A stretch of 64,000 bases of DNA from Roseomonas sp. (GCA_031180725.1 JAPSLO010000005.1:124001-188000); one strand, 5' to 3'; counted from the first letter of the stretch, positions 17,092 to 25,923 are shown. The notes: generated by a model not told the origin, from the sequence alone. Numbers and translations: made by a program.

Positions 17092-18467
17092 CACGCCCCC
17101 CATCGCGGCGGATCGCCGCCCAGCAGGCGCGGAGCAAATGCCCAATGTGCCGGCGTGGCAGAGAGCTGCGCAGCATGGCGCGCCAGGGTCAGGCGCCCAT
17201 AGGGACTCTCCACCACCTCCAGCCTGTCACGCACGTCCTCCAGGCCCGGATCAGGGCAGTCGAAACCATCCCGCAGTCGCGGCAGGCTCCGCAGCCATAG
17301 CGCGGTGCGTGCCAGAGAGACGCGCACGCGCCAGGAACCGCCTTCCGTCATCCGGCGCAGCAGCGCGACCATGATGCCGAAGGCCAGCAGCGTGCCGCCG
17401 CCATGGTCCAGCGCCTGCGCCGGCAGCGCACGCGGCTCGTGGCTGCGGCGGGCGGTGGCTTCGGCCAGGTTCAACCCGGTCGTGGTCTGCACCAGGCTGT
17501 CGAAGCCACGGCGCCCGGCCCAGGGGCCGGTGAAGCCATAGGCATCCAGCGAGGCATGAATGATGCCCGGCCGGTGCCGCGCCAGCGCCTCCGCCCCGAA
17601 GCCCAGGCGATCCAGCGCACCAGGGCGGTAGGTCTGCAGGAAGACATCGGCGCCCGCGGCCAGGTCAAGCGCCTGACGCCGCTCTTCCGCGTCGTGCAGG
17701 TCCAGAAAGGCGCTGCGCTTGCCGCGGCCGGTGTCGATCACCGCAGGTTCCACCTGTGGCAGGTGCGGCGCGGCCAGGTGCAGCACCTCCGCCCCATGCG
17801 CGGCCAGTACGCGGCCGGCCACAGGGCCGGCGATGATGCGCGTCAACTCCAGTACCCGCACACCGGACAGCGGCCGCGCGCCTTCCGGCAGGGGCTGCGG
17901 CGGCGCATCACCGATGCGTTCCACCGCCACCAGCGGCTCGGCCGCCACGGCCTTGCCCTGCGGGCTGGCATCCCAGGTGGCGATGTCGCGCGAGACCGCC
18001 ACCACCAGACCGGCTTCCGTTGCCTCTGCTTCGAAGGCCTCGGCGCTACGCTCCGCCAGGGCGGCAGCGACAGCCGCCCGATCATGTGGGACGCGCAGAA
18101 GGCGCAGGATACCGTCGCGGTGGTGCGGGAAGTTGGTGTGCAGTCGCACCCAGCCGTCGTGGCAGCGATACAGGCCGGCAATCGCATCCCACAGCTCCGG
18201 CGCCGCGTCCGTGCCGATGCGCAGGTAGCGCTCGGAGCGGAACTCGATCGCCGCATCGCGCATCGGGACGGCGACCTGCTGCGCCGGCCCGCCGCGCGCT
18301 TGGTGCAGCGTGGCCGCGGCCAGCGCCGCCGCCGCGATGCTCGCCTGCGCCGCCGTGCCGATGGCGAAGGAGGAAGGCAGCACGGGATCGGCCCCTGTCA
18401 GCCGCACCCAGTCGAGATTGGCCTCGGGCAGCCCCTGCCCGCGCCAGAGATCGGCCAGAGCCTCCAT
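17091..18467 (-). CDS. CaiB/BaiF family III CoA-transferase with permuted domain order
   Basis: A 458-residue family III CoA-transferase. The segment that normally begins these proteins, LSGVRVLELTRIIAGPVAGR, is found at about residues 200-219. It is followed by GRRGFDSLVQ (318-327) and the catalytic-Asp region QALDHGGGTLLAFGIM (D354). The first 195 residues look like the second half of a normal member: SFAIGTAAQ...QQVAVPMRDAA (a degenerate copy of the D354 module), then YRCHDGWVRLH and a dpq-like ASPQGKAVA. So the halves appear permuted, with one module duplicated. I recall similar-length homologues in other alphaproteobacteria. GTG 18470 is the alternative start; ATG 18467 overlaps the upstream TGA. 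It probably moves CoA between carboxylates alongside the adjacent hydratase. Confidence 0.85.
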   Translation of the reverse strand: MEALADLWRGQGLPEANLDWVRLTGADPVLPSSFAIGTAAQASIAAAALAAATLHQARGGPAQQVAVPMRDAAIEFRSERYLRIGTDAAPELWDAIAGLYRCHDGWVRLHTNFPHHRDGILRLLRVPHDRAAVAAALAERSAEAFEAEATEAGLVVAVSRDIATWDASPQGKAVAAEPLVAVERIGDAPPQPLPEGARPLSGVRVLELTRIIAGPVAGRVLAAHGAEVLHLAAPHLPQVEPAVIDTGRGKRSAFLDLHDAEERRQALDLAAGADVFLQTYRPGALDRLGFGAEALARHRPGIIHASLDAYGFTGPWAGRRGFDSLVQTTTGLNLAEATARRSHEPRALPAQALDHGGGTLLAFGIMVALLRRMTEGGSWRVRVSLARTALWLRSLPRLRDGFDCPDPGLEDVRDRLEVVESPYGRLTLARHAAQLSATPAHWAFAPRLLGGDPPRWGA

Positions 18468-19264
18468 CACCGCCCCCTGAACTCGGGGGGGCGCTTCTCA
18501 CGGAAGGCGGCCAGGCCCTCACGCAGGTCAGCAGTCGGCAGCATGCGGGCGAAGGCGGCTTCCTCCACGGCAAGTCCCTCGGCGATGGACAGGTTCAGGC
18601 CGCGCGTTACCGCAGCCAGGCTGGCGGCGACCGCCAGGGGCGAATGTGCGGAGATGGCACCGGCCATCGCCATGGCGGTGTCCAGCAAGACCTCCGCCGG
18701 TACGACGCGGTTCACTAGGCCCATGGCCAGCGCCTCCTCCGCCGAAATGGGCTCCGCCGTCAGGATCATGGCCAACGCCCGCTTGCGCCCGACCAGCCGC
18801 GCCAGCCGTTGAGTGCCGCCGAAGGGCGGTGGGAAGCCCAGGCGGATCTCCGGCTTGGCGAAGCGCGCATGGTCGGCGGCCACCGCCAGGGGGGCGGCCT
18901 CCACCACCTCGCAGCCGCCGCCATAGGCCAGCCCGTTCACGGCGCAGATCACCGGCTTGGGAAAGGCCTCGATGCGCGCGGTCAGCGCCTGGCCGCGGCG
19001 GACGAAGTCACGCAGCGCGGCCTCGCTCTCAATGACGGGCGTGAAGGCGTGGATGTCGGCGCCAGCCGAGAAGGCGCGGCGACCGCTGCCGGTCAGCACC
19101 ACGGCCTGGATGCTGGCATCGGCCTCGATGCCGTCCAGCGCCGCCATCAGCGCGGCGATCAGGCCGGGGTCCAGGGCATTCAGGCGTGCTGGGCGGTCCA
19201 GGGTAAGAAGCGCGATGGCGCCCTGGCGGGCGCTGCGCAGGCCGATGTCCGTGTCGTTCCTCAT
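18467..19264 (-). CDS. Enoyl-CoA hydratase/isomerase family protein
   Basis: A 265-residue crotonase-superfamily enzyme. Oxyanion-hole elements are GRRAFSAGADIHAF (about 61-74) and NGLAYGGGCEVVEAAPLAVA (about 113-132). The PEIRLGFPPPFGGTQRLARL block (about 140-160) carries the Glu used in hydration. It is first in a minus-strand operon with the CoA-transferase and a DUF1127 gene, with one-base overlap to the transferase. It is divergent from a GcvA-like LysR gene that is likely its regulator. The acyl substrate is unknown. Confidence 0.9.
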   Translation of the reverse strand: MRNDTDIGLRSARQGAIALLTLDRPARLNALDPGLIAALMAALDGIEADASIQAVVLTGSGRRAFSAGADIHAFTPVIESEAALRDFVRRGQALTARIEAFPKPVICAVNGLAYGGGCEVVEAAPLAVAADHARFAKPEIRLGFPPPFGGTQRLARLVGRKRALAMILTAEPISAEEALAMGLVNRVVPAEVLLDTAMAMAGAISAHSPLAVAASLAAVTRGLNLSIAEGLAVEEAAFARMLPTADLREGLAAFREKRPPEFRGR

Positions 19265-19310
19265 GCTGCTAGCCTGGGGCCGATCCGGCCGTCAGGCGAA
19301 TGCGGATCGC

Positions 19311-19323
19311 TCATGCGGAATGA
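19311..19323. promoter_or_regulatory. LysR-type operator (T-N11-A) in a divergent promoter
   Basis: A perfect dyad GCTCAT-GCGGA-ATGAGC spans 19309-19325 and contains the LysR-family pattern T-N11-A (19311-19323). It lies between the enoyl-CoA hydratase start (19264) and the LysR start (19428), the classic place for autoregulation and activation of the divergent operon. Confidence 0.6.
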
Positions 19324-19427
19324 GCCAGATTCATCGGCCCTGCGCGGCCGGAAGGGCAGCCATGCTGACCTTTCGGTGTCGCACCGTCCTCGTCTCGGCT
19401 CTGATGAATGGTGAGGAGGTGCACGCC

Positions 19428-20300
19428 ATGACGCATGTTCTTCCCCCGCTGCCGGCGCTGCGGGTCTTCGAAGCCGCGGGTCGCCACGGAAGCTTCGCCG
19501 CCGCGGCAGCCGAGCTGGGGGTAACCCCCAGTGCGGTGAGCCACGCCGTGCGCGCGCTGGAGGATGCACTGGGCCTGCCCCTGTTCCACCGCGACCCGCG
19601 CGGCCTGCGTCTGACCGAGGCCGGGCAGGAGCTGCGCGACGAAGCCGGGCGCTGCTTCGAAAGCCTGTCGCGCTGCGTGCAGCGGCTGCAGGCGCCGCAA
19701 GCGGAGCGCGGCCTGGCTGGCAGCGTGGCGCCCACCTTCGCCGCCCGCTGGCTGCTGCCGCGCCTGCATGCGCTGCGCCGGCGCCATCCCGACCTGGTGC
19801 TGACGCTGACGACCGAACGCAACCGCGTCCCGCTGGGCGATGGCAAGCACGACTTCGCCATCCGCATGGCCGTTGAGCCCGACGGCCCCGGCGAATGGCA
19901 CAAGCTGGTGCGCGAACGCGTGGCGCCCGTGGTAGCCCCAGGCATGGCGATGCCGTTGCAACGGGCGTTGGCGCGGCTGCCGGTGATCCACGTCACCACC
20001 GTCTCGGCGGAGTGGGACGCCTGGTCACGGGTGCGCGGACTGCCGGCGCCATCCTCGGCCAGATGTCTACGCTTCGACACAGTCCAGATGGCGCTGGATG
20101 CGGCCGCCGAGGGGCTGGGCATCGCGCTGGCCCGCCTGCCCGTCTGCGCCGGAGAGCTGGAGAATGGCCGCCTGCGCGCGCTGGACGAGCCGGTGGAGAT
20201 CGGCACCGCCTATTGGCTCGTCACGCGCCCAGGCCTGCTGCGTCAGCGCCCCGGCCGCATCTTCGCCGCCTGGCTGCGCGAGGAGCTGGCCGGGGTGTGA
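19428..20300 (+). CDS. LysR family regulator, GcvA-like
   Basis: A 290-residue LysR regulator of the GcvA subgroup. The opening LPPLPALRVFEAAGRHGSF and helix-turn-helix SFAAAAAELGVTPSAVSHAV (about 23-42) are typical, followed by FHRDPRGLRLTEAGQ. The effector domain includes the LRFDTVQMALDAAAEGLGIA stretch shared with GcvA-type proteins. The open frame starts much earlier, but GAGGAGGT sits 8 bases before ATG 19428. It is divergent from the hydratase/CoA-transferase operon with a dyad between them, so it probably controls that operon. Confidence 0.92.
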   Translation: MTHVLPPLPALRVFEAAGRHGSFAAAAAELGVTPSAVSHAVRALEDALGLPLFHRDPRGLRLTEAGQELRDEAGRCFESLSRCVQRLQAPQAERGLAGSVAPTFAARWLLPRLHALRRRHPDLVLTLTTERNRVPLGDGKHDFAIRMAVEPDGPGEWHKLVRERVAPVVAPGMAMPLQRALARLPVIHVTTVSAEWDAWSRVRGLPAPSSARCLRFDTVQMALDAAAEGLGIALARLPVCAGELENGRLRALDEPVEIGTAYWLVTRPGLLRQRPGRIFAAWLREELAGV

Positions 20301-20604
20301 GGCGCATTCATCGGCGCTGAGCAGATCACGCTGTCGGGCCCCGCCGTGGCGCCGCAGCCTCCGTCCATGAACACCGCCCGCCGCCCTGCCCTGTGCCGGG
20401 ATGGCCGAGCGCGCCGCACGTCACCTCGTCCCTGGTGCACGCGCGGCTGGAGCCGCCGGACGGGATGGCCCGGTTGCGCTCCACGCCGGCAGCGCGACGC
20501 TCGACATGGGCTGCAGCACGCTCGTCCATCGCGGCATTGCCAGTCGCATCGTGACGGAGAACCTATGTCCGACGACGTGGGCCGCATTGCGCACCTGCGA
20601 CGCC
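20301..20604. other. Intergenic stretch with no recognisable gene
   Basis: About 300 bases between the LysR stop and the end of the AtuA-associated gene. Open frames on both strands are arginine- and alanine-rich without family motifs or good ribosome sites. I see no tRNA, repeat or strong hairpin. It may be a remnant of a lost gene. Confidence 0.6.
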
Positions 20605-20934
20605 TTATCCCGATCCGTCACGCTGAGGCGGCGGCGGCAATTCCATCTCCAGCAGTGAAGAACTCAGCGACTTCCCATGTGCGTCCAGCGCTAGGGAGCG
20701 CGTGACCCCGCCGCCCAGGGCGCCTTGCATCACGAAATTCAGCGCGCCGAGCTGCGGCAACTCGTAGCGCGTGACGAGACCGGTCAGCAGCGCCGCGAAA
20801 TGCGCGGCTACCGCCGCTTCCGTCACATGCTGCCGGATCCAGTCGAAATCCGCGATGTCATGCGCAATGACGCTGATGTTGGAGATGTCGCCCTTGTCGC
20901 CGGCACGGGCATGGGCCAGGTCGCGCAACTTCAT
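20605..20934 (-). CDS. AtuA-associated small subunit (ferredoxin-fold domain)
   Basis: A 109-residue protein of the family that follows or is fused to AtuA/DUF1446 proteins. It begins LRDLAHARAGDKGDISNISV, a strongly conserved opening, and contains LPQLGALNFVMQGALGGGVT near residues 80-100. Elsewhere it forms the C-terminal part of AtuA-like proteins. It starts one base after the AtuA stop and closes the four-gene operon that starts at 24331. Function is tied to AtuA; no catalytic role is established here. Confidence 0.85.
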   Translation of the reverse strand: MKLRDLAHARAGDKGDISNISVIAHDIADFDWIRQHVTEAAVAAHFAALLTGLVTRYELPQLGALNFVMQGALGGGVTRSLALDAHGKSLSSSLLEMELPPPPQRDGSG

Positions 20935-20935
20935 C

Positions 20936-22276
20936 TCAGCTTTCCACGAAGGCGAATCGTGTCGTGACCTGCGTGCGCGGCAGCAGTACGGAGGCAGCGG
21001 CGATCACCTCCCGCGCCTGCCAGGTGGCGCCGCCGCCACCGGCCGGACCGTTCAGCCAGATCGCCTCCACTTCCCGCCCGATGCGGCGCGCCTCGGCCAG
21101 GGTCTCCACGCGGCCGGCGATGCGGGCGCGCACATCCAGCGGCTCGTCCCTGCCTTGCGGAAGGGGGCCGCGCAGCAGGGAATCCAGGCCGATGATGTCG
21201 CAGCGCAATTCGCTGACCGGCACGCCGATCAGGCGCAGGCGTTCCTGCACGATCTCCGTTGCCAGCCGCGCCCGCGCCACGGCGCCAGTGCCGCAATAGG
21301 AGATCTGGCCCTCTCCGATGAAGCCGTCGCGATAGCCGATGGTGACCTTCAGGGTCTCTGGCCGCGCACGCCCAGTGCCGCCTTCCACCGCCACGCGGTC
21401 AGGGCCCACAACGCGGAAGCGCACGCCGGAGAAATCCGCAACCACATCCGGCTGGAAATAGGCGGCGGGGTCATGGACTTCGTAGAGCAACTGCTCGGTG
21501 CAGGTGCGCGGGCTGATCTCGCCACCCGATCCCTCCACCTTGCCCAGCACGGCGGAGCCATCCTCCGTCACATCGGCGAAGGGGAAACCGAGGCGCGCGA
21601 GGTCCGCCACGTCCTTCACGCCGGGATCGGCGAAGTAGCCGCCGGTGAGCTGGCCCGTGCATTCCAGCAGATGGCCCAGCACCGTGCCCTGGCCCAGGCG
21701 GTGCCAGTCCTGCATGGACCAACCGAACTCATGCACCATTGGCGCCAGGAACAGTGCCGGATCGGCTACACGGCCCGTCACCACGATCTCTGCCCCCGCG
21801 GACAGCGCGGCGACGATGGCCTCCACCCCCAGATAGGCGTTGGCCGAGATCATCGCATTGCCGATTTGCGCTGCGGTCCCTGGACGTTCCAGCAGCGGCA
21901 GGTCGGTGCCGCGCACGGCGTCCAGGACGTCGTCACCTTCCACATGCGCAATGCGGGGCATGCGGCCGCCCTGCTGCCGCGCAATGGCCGCGATGCGGCG
22001 GGCGGCGGCGGCGGGGTTGGCTGCACCCATGTTGGTGACGATCCGGATGCCGCGGGCCAGGCAGGCCGGCAGCACGGCGCTGATGCGGTCCTCCAGCCAG
22101 GGATCGTAGCCGGCTTCGGGATCCTTCAGCCGCGCCTGCTGCGCCAGCGCGATGGTGCGCTCTGCCAGGCATTCGAAGACCAGGTAGTCCAGCCCGCCGC
22201 GCTCCGCGAGTTCCACGGCGGGCTCGATGCGGTCGCCAGAGAAGCCGGAGCCCGCGCCGATGCGGATGCTGCGCAT
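20936..22276 (-). CDS. AtuA-like DUF1446 protein
   Basis: A 446-residue DUF1446 protein, related to AtuA of the acyclic terpene utilisation pathway in Pseudomonas. Characteristic pieces are IRIGAGSGFSGDRIEPAVEL at the start, GLDYLVFECLAERT, IVTNMGAANPAAAARRIAA and VVTGRVADPALFLAPMVHEF. The biochemical step of AtuA is not well defined. Here it is coupled with an alcohol dehydrogenase and a small partner rather than with atuCFDE carboxylase genes, so use on an alcohol- or acid-derived substrate other than citronellol is likely. GTG 22279 or ATG 22276 can start it; the ATG shares a base with the ADH stop. Confidence 0.87.
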   Translation of the reverse strand: MRSIRIGAGSGFSGDRIEPAVELAERGGLDYLVFECLAERTIALAQQARLKDPEAGYDPWLEDRISAVLPACLARGIRIVTNMGAANPAAAARRIAAIARQQGGRMPRIAHVEGDDVLDAVRGTDLPLLERPGTAAQIGNAMISANAYLGVEAIVAALSAGAEIVVTGRVADPALFLAPMVHEFGWSMQDWHRLGQGTVLGHLLECTGQLTGGYFADPGVKDVADLARLGFPFADVTEDGSAVLGKVEGSGGEISPRTCTEQLLYEVHDPAAYFQPDVVADFSGVRFRVVGPDRVAVEGGTGRARPETLKVTIGYRDGFIGEGQISYCGTGAVARARLATEIVQERLRLIGVPVSELRCDIIGLDSLLRGPLPQGRDEPLDVRARIAGRVETLAEARRIGREVEAIWLNGPAGGGGATWQAREVIAAASVLLPRTQVTTRFAFVES

Positions 22277-23328
22277 CACGCTTCCAGCACGATGCGGCCG
22301 GTCACACGCCCTTCATGCAGCATGTGCAATGCCTCATTCGCCCTGTCGCGCTTCATGCGCGTGATCGGGATGTGTGGCAAGCGGCCGGATTGCGCCAGCG
22401 CCATCACCTCCCGCAGATCCTGCGGCGATCCGGTGGCGCTGCCCAGGATGCTGCGTGGCTTGAAGATCATGGAAGCGAGGGAGAGCGGCATCTCGCCGCC
22501 CATGATGCCCACCAGCACCAGCTTGCCGCCCTTGGCCAACGCCTCGAAGCCCAGCCGCGCCGTGTCGCCGGAATTCACGAAGTCGATCGCCGCCAGCACC
22601 GGGCCGCCGGTGGCTTCCATTAGCCGCGCCATGGCATCCGGTGCGGCGGAATCCACGACCGCCGTCGCACCCTGCGCCAGCGCGGCGTCCCGCTTCTCCG
22701 CGCTGATGTCCAACGAAACGATGGTCCGGTGCCCGAGTGCCCGCAGCATGGCGATGGCCGCTAGCCCGAGCCCGCCCGCGCCGATCAGCACGACCGGCGC
22801 ATCGGGCGGCAACGGCATCGCCTTGCGAATGGCGGAGTAGACCGTGATGCCGGAACAGGCATAGGTCGCGGCCAGCGCCGGGTCCACCGTTCCCGGATCC
22901 ACCAGATAACGCGGATGCGGCACCATGACGCGTTCCGCATAGCCGCCATGGCGCATCACGCCGATGCTGCTGGGGGTGGCGCAGATGTTGTCCTCGCCGG
23001 CCAGGCAGCGGCTGCAACGGCCGCAGCCCAGCCAGGGAAAGACCACGCGGAGATTACCGACCGCAACGCCCTCGGCCTCGGACCCGAACTTCAGCACGCG
23101 GCCCACCACTTCATGTCCCATGGCGCGCGGCAGGGTCACGCCACGTTCCGTCAGCTTCAGGACCTTGCCGCCGCCCAGGTCGTATTCGCCTTCCCAGAAA
23201 TGCAGGTCGGAATGGCAGACGCCGCAGTGCGTCACCTCCAGCACCACCTCCGAGCCGGTCGGTTCCGGGTCGGCGATTTGGATGCATTCAAGCGGCGCGC
23301 GATTGCGCACCACGGCCCATGCCTTCAC
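22276..23328 (-). CDS. Zinc-dependent alcohol dehydrogenase (MDR family)
   Basis: A 350-residue medium-chain dehydrogenase. Catalytic zinc ligands are in HCGVCHSDLHFWEG (Cys near 37) and RAMGHEVVG. The structural zinc Cys cluster is GCGRCSRCLAGEDNIC (about residues 100-115). The NAD motif is VLIGAGGLGLAAIAM. It oxidises an alcohol to an aldehyde or the reverse. It begins 4 bases after the TctC stop and overlaps the AtuA gene by one base, so uptake, alcohol oxidation and the AtuA step look like one pathway. Confidence 0.92.
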   Translation of the reverse strand: MKAWAVVRNRAPLECIQIADPEPTGSEVVLEVTHCGVCHSDLHFWEGEYDLGGGKVLKLTERGVTLPRAMGHEVVGRVLKFGSEAEGVAVGNLRVVFPWLGCGRCSRCLAGEDNICATPSSIGVMRHGGYAERVMVPHPRYLVDPGTVDPALAATYACSGITVYSAIRKAMPLPPDAPVVLIGAGGLGLAAIAMLRALGHRTIVSLDISAEKRDAALAQGATAVVDSAAPDAMARLMEATGGPVLAAIDFVNSGDTARLGFEALAKGGKLVLVGIMGGEMPLSLASMIFKPRSILGSATGSPQDLREVMALAQSGRLPHIPITRMKRDRANEALHMLHEGRVTGRIVLEA

Positions 23329-23332
23329 GTCG

Positions 23333-24331
23333 TCACTCCACGCGGATATTCGCTTCGCGGATCAGCTTACCCCAGCGTTCCGTCTCGCTGGCCAGCATGC
23401 TGCGCAGCGTGGCGGCATCGCCGGTGACCAATTCCACCCCCTGCTCGCGCATGCGGGCGCGAAGCGCGGCATCCTCGGTCGCGGCGCGCAGCGCAGCGCC
23501 GACGCGATCCAGGATCGGCTGCGGCGTGCCGGCCGGAGCGAAAAGACCCTGCCAGAACACCACCTCGCCGAACTCGGGCACCGTGTCGGCGACGGGGGCA
23601 AGATCCGGGAAGTCCGGGTTCCGGCTGCGGGTGGACACGCCGATGCCGCGGGTCTGGTTAGCCCGCAGGAAGGGCAGCGCTTCCTGCACGCCCTGGAAGA
23701 TCGCGTGCACGCGGCCGGCTGCCAGGTCCAACGCGGCCGGCGCGCCGCCACGGTAAGGCACATGTTCAATATCGATGCGGGCCGTCGCCCGGAACAACTC
23801 CAGGCACAGATGGCTGACTGATCCCACGCCGGGTGAGCCGAAGATCACCTTGCCCGGATTCGCCTTCGCATGCGCGATCAGCTCCGGCACTGTCCGCGCC
23901 GGTATGGAAGGATGGACGTGCAGGACGAAGCTGGTGCGGAAGACCATCCCGATCGGGTCCAGCTCCCGCCCCGGCTCCTTCGGCGGAAGATTGGGCTGCA
24001 GGGTCTGGTTGATGGCCAGGGTCGTGGTGCCCATCAGCAGCGTGTAGCCATCGTTCCGGGCGCGGGTGACAGAAGCCGCGGCGACCGATGTCGCCGCACC
24101 CGGGCGATTATCCACTACTACTGCCTGGCCCAGGTCCCGCGCCATGCGCTCGGATACGGCGCGGCTGGTAATGTCCGTCACGCCGCCCGGCGGATAGCCT
24201 TCCACGATGGTCACGGCGCGGGCCGGCCAGGCGCCCTGGGCACGGGCGCCAGCCGGCACCAGCGCCAGGCCCATGGGCGCGGCCAGCAAAGCGCGCCGCT
24301 GGATCAGGCACGGCGCGAAATTCTTCGACAT
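23333..24331 (-). CDS. TctC/Bug-family periplasmic binding protein 3
   Basis: A 332-residue solute receptor with leader QRRALLAAPMGLALVPAGARA (residues 11-31; twin arginine). Family motifs are IVEGYPPGGVTDITSRAV, VVDNRPGAATSVAA, VIFGSPGVGSVSHL and VPYRGGAPAALDLAAG. It is the first gene of the TctC-ADH-AtuA-small subunit operon, divergent from a LysR gene. It likely delivers the substrate of that pathway; membrane components are absent locally. Confidence 0.93.
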   Translation of the reverse strand: MSKNFAPCLIQRRALLAAPMGLALVPAGARAQGAWPARAVTIVEGYPPGGVTDITSRAVSERMARDLGQAVVVDNRPGAATSVAAASVTRARNDGYTLLMGTTTLAINQTLQPNLPPKEPGRELDPIGMVFRTSFVLHVHPSIPARTVPELIAHAKANPGKVIFGSPGVGSVSHLCLELFRATARIDIEHVPYRGGAPAALDLAAGRVHAIFQGVQEALPFLRANQTRGIGVSTRSRNPDFPDLAPVADTVPEFGEVVFWQGLFAPAGTPQPILDRVGAALRAATEDAALRARMREQGVELVTGDAATLRSMLASETERWGKLIREANIRVE

Positions 24332-24418
24332 GGTGCTTTCCCCCCGAAGGCAGCACGGCCTGCCGCCGTGCCCGTTCTTATTCGTGGCCCGCAGGATGCG
24401 CAGGCCGGCGCCTTCAGA

Positions 24419-24434
24419 AAAATTGAAAAATTTT
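24419..24434. promoter_or_regulatory. AT-rich inverted repeat between TctC 3 and LysR
   Basis: A perfect AAAATT-GAAA-AATTTT dyad stands out in GC-rich surroundings, 24 bases before the LysR ATG and 88 before the TctC gene. A second weaker CATA-N9-TATG dyad touches the LysR start. It is a candidate operator and promoter element for the divergent pair. Confidence 0.5.
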
Positions 24435-24457
24435 GGCGCCAGTCATAGCCTACGATT

Positions 24458-25354
24458 ATGACCATCACCTTGCGCCAGATGCGGGCAGCCGTCACCATTG
24501 CACGCAGCGGCAGCTTCGGCCGCGCGGCGGCGGAACTGCACATCTCCCAGCCCGCGCTGACGGTGCAGATACGAGAGCTGGAGCAGGCGCTCGGGCTGCG
24601 CCTTTTCGATCGCGGTGCGCGCGGCGCGGATCCCACGCCGCTTGGCGGCGAGCTGGTGGAAACCTTCAGCCGCGTGCTGCGCGAGTTGGACACGGTGATG
24701 GCCAGCGCGCGGGACGCCGCATCCCGCCGCGCCGGCCTGGTGCGCCTGGCGGCCCTGCCCTCACTGGGCACCACGGTGCTGCCGACCACGCTGGCCGCGC
24801 TGCGTCGCAGCAGCCCCGGCATTCGCGTGCAGCTTCGCGATGCGGTGGCGGGACGCATCGGGCCGCTGGTGCGTGACGGCGTGGTGGAACTGGGGATCTG
24901 CCCCGATATCGGCCCCGACCCGACCCTGCTGGCCGAGCCTCTCTTCGAGGATGAGCTGGTGGCGGTGATGCCGGTTGCGCATCCGCTGGCGCAACGCAAG
25001 CGCCTGGCGCTCGCGGCGCTGGTGGCGGAGCCGTTGGTGCTCACCGATCCGGAAAGCAGCGTGCGTGCGCTGTTTGACCGCGCCTGCGCGGCACAGGGTA
25101 TCGCTGTCTCGGCCGCCTACGAAGCGACTTACATCTCGAGCGTGCTGGCGCTGGTGCGTGCGGGACTGGGAGTAGGTGTGCTGCCGGCTTCCTCGGTGCA
25201 GGGGGAGACGGATAGCGCCCTGGTGGCACGGCGCATTCGTGACGCCGATCTGGGCCGGCGCATCGTGCTGGTGCGCCGCGCGGGGCGATCCCTCTCGCCG
25301 GCGGCCGAGGCCTTTGTCGAAGCCCTAGCCGCGACACTCGGCGGAAGGCCTTGA
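24458..25354 (+). CDS. LysR family transcriptional regulator
   Basis: A 298-residue LysR protein. The helix-turn-helix is GSFGRAAAELHISQPALTVQ (about 18-37), followed by RELEQALGLRLFDRGARG. The effector-binding domain covers residues 90-290, with VLALVRAGLGVGVLPAS near the end. It is divergent from the TctC-ADH-AtuA operon and is its most probable regulator. It belongs to a different LysR subgroup from the GcvA-like one at 19.4 kb. Confidence 0.92.
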   Translation: MTITLRQMRAAVTIARSGSFGRAAAELHISQPALTVQIRELEQALGLRLFDRGARGADPTPLGGELVETFSRVLRELDTVMASARDAASRRAGLVRLAALPSLGTTVLPTTLAALRRSSPGIRVQLRDAVAGRIGPLVRDGVVELGICPDIGPDPTLLAEPLFEDELVAVMPVAHPLAQRKRLALAALVAEPLVLTDPESSVRALFDRACAAQGIAVSAAYEATYISSVLALVRAGLGVGVLPASSVQGETDSALVARRIRDADLGRRIVLVRRAGRSLSPAAEAFVEALAATLGGRP

Positions 25355-25372
25355 TTCAGGCCCTGGCCTGCG

Positions 25373-25849
25373 TCAGTCCACGAACAGATGGAAACTGGGC
25401 GGCACCCGTTCCGGCGCCTGGCCGCGGCGCAGGCGCTCCAACGTCTCCAGCGCCAGTGGGACATCCTCGGCCGAGAAGGGCTTCTGCAGCACGCCGCGGC
25501 CGCCCATATCCTCCATCTCCTGCCGGTAGCCCACGCCGAAGGCGGTGGCGTAGAGCACCGATGCACCGCGGCTCGCCAAGACGCGGCCCACCTCCAATCC
25601 GGCGCGCGTATCACCCAGCGCGATGTCCACAATGGCGAAGCTCGGCCAGGCCTGGTCGGCCAGCCGCAGCGCCTCGGCCTCGGTCGCGGCGGTGCCGCAG
25701 ACCTCGTAGCCGGACTGCGACAGCGCATCCTCCATCATCATCGCAGTCAGGCTTTCATCTTCCACGATCAGCACGCGGCGATCGGGGGTTTCGGCCTCTG
25801 GGTTCTCGTCCTTCAGGGGCGCAGTCGCGCCCGGCCTCCGGTCCTGCAT
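25373..25849 (-). CDS. Single-domain response regulator
   Basis: A 158-residue protein consisting of one receiver domain after a 22-residue charged tail. Acidic residues VEDES (about 29-33), the phospho-acceptor in FAIVDIALGD, the switch Thr in LYATAFG and the Lys in LQKPFS are all present. There is no output domain. Such stand-alone receivers in alphaproteobacteria often pair with HWE-type kinases; none is adjacent. It lies 74 bases downstream of glgX on the same strand and converges on the LysR gene, so a tie to glycogen metabolism is possible but unproven. Confidence 0.88.
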   Translation of the reverse strand: MQDRRPGATAPLKDENPEAETPDRRVLIVEDESLTAMMMEDALSQSGYEVCGTAATEAEALRLADQAWPSFAIVDIALGDTRAGLEVGRVLASRGASVLYATAFGVGYRQEMEDMGGRGVLQKPFSAEDVPLALETLERLRRGQAPERVPPSFHLFVD

Positions 25850-25923
25850 GATGCGACGTCTCCTCGTTTTCGTGCATCATCCTGCAACCGTCGGAGCCCC
25901 GCGTCTCACACGAACTGGTGAGG

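Noticed and set aside
18957-19427. N-terminal extension of the GcvA-like regulator
   Set aside because: It reads antisense through the enoyl-CoA hydratase gene; a GAGGAGGT ribosome site and LysR homology place the start at 19428.
20401-20658. Possible 85-residue protein between LysR and the AtuA partner
   Set aside because: No motif, no ribosome site, and its end runs over the real gene on the other strand.
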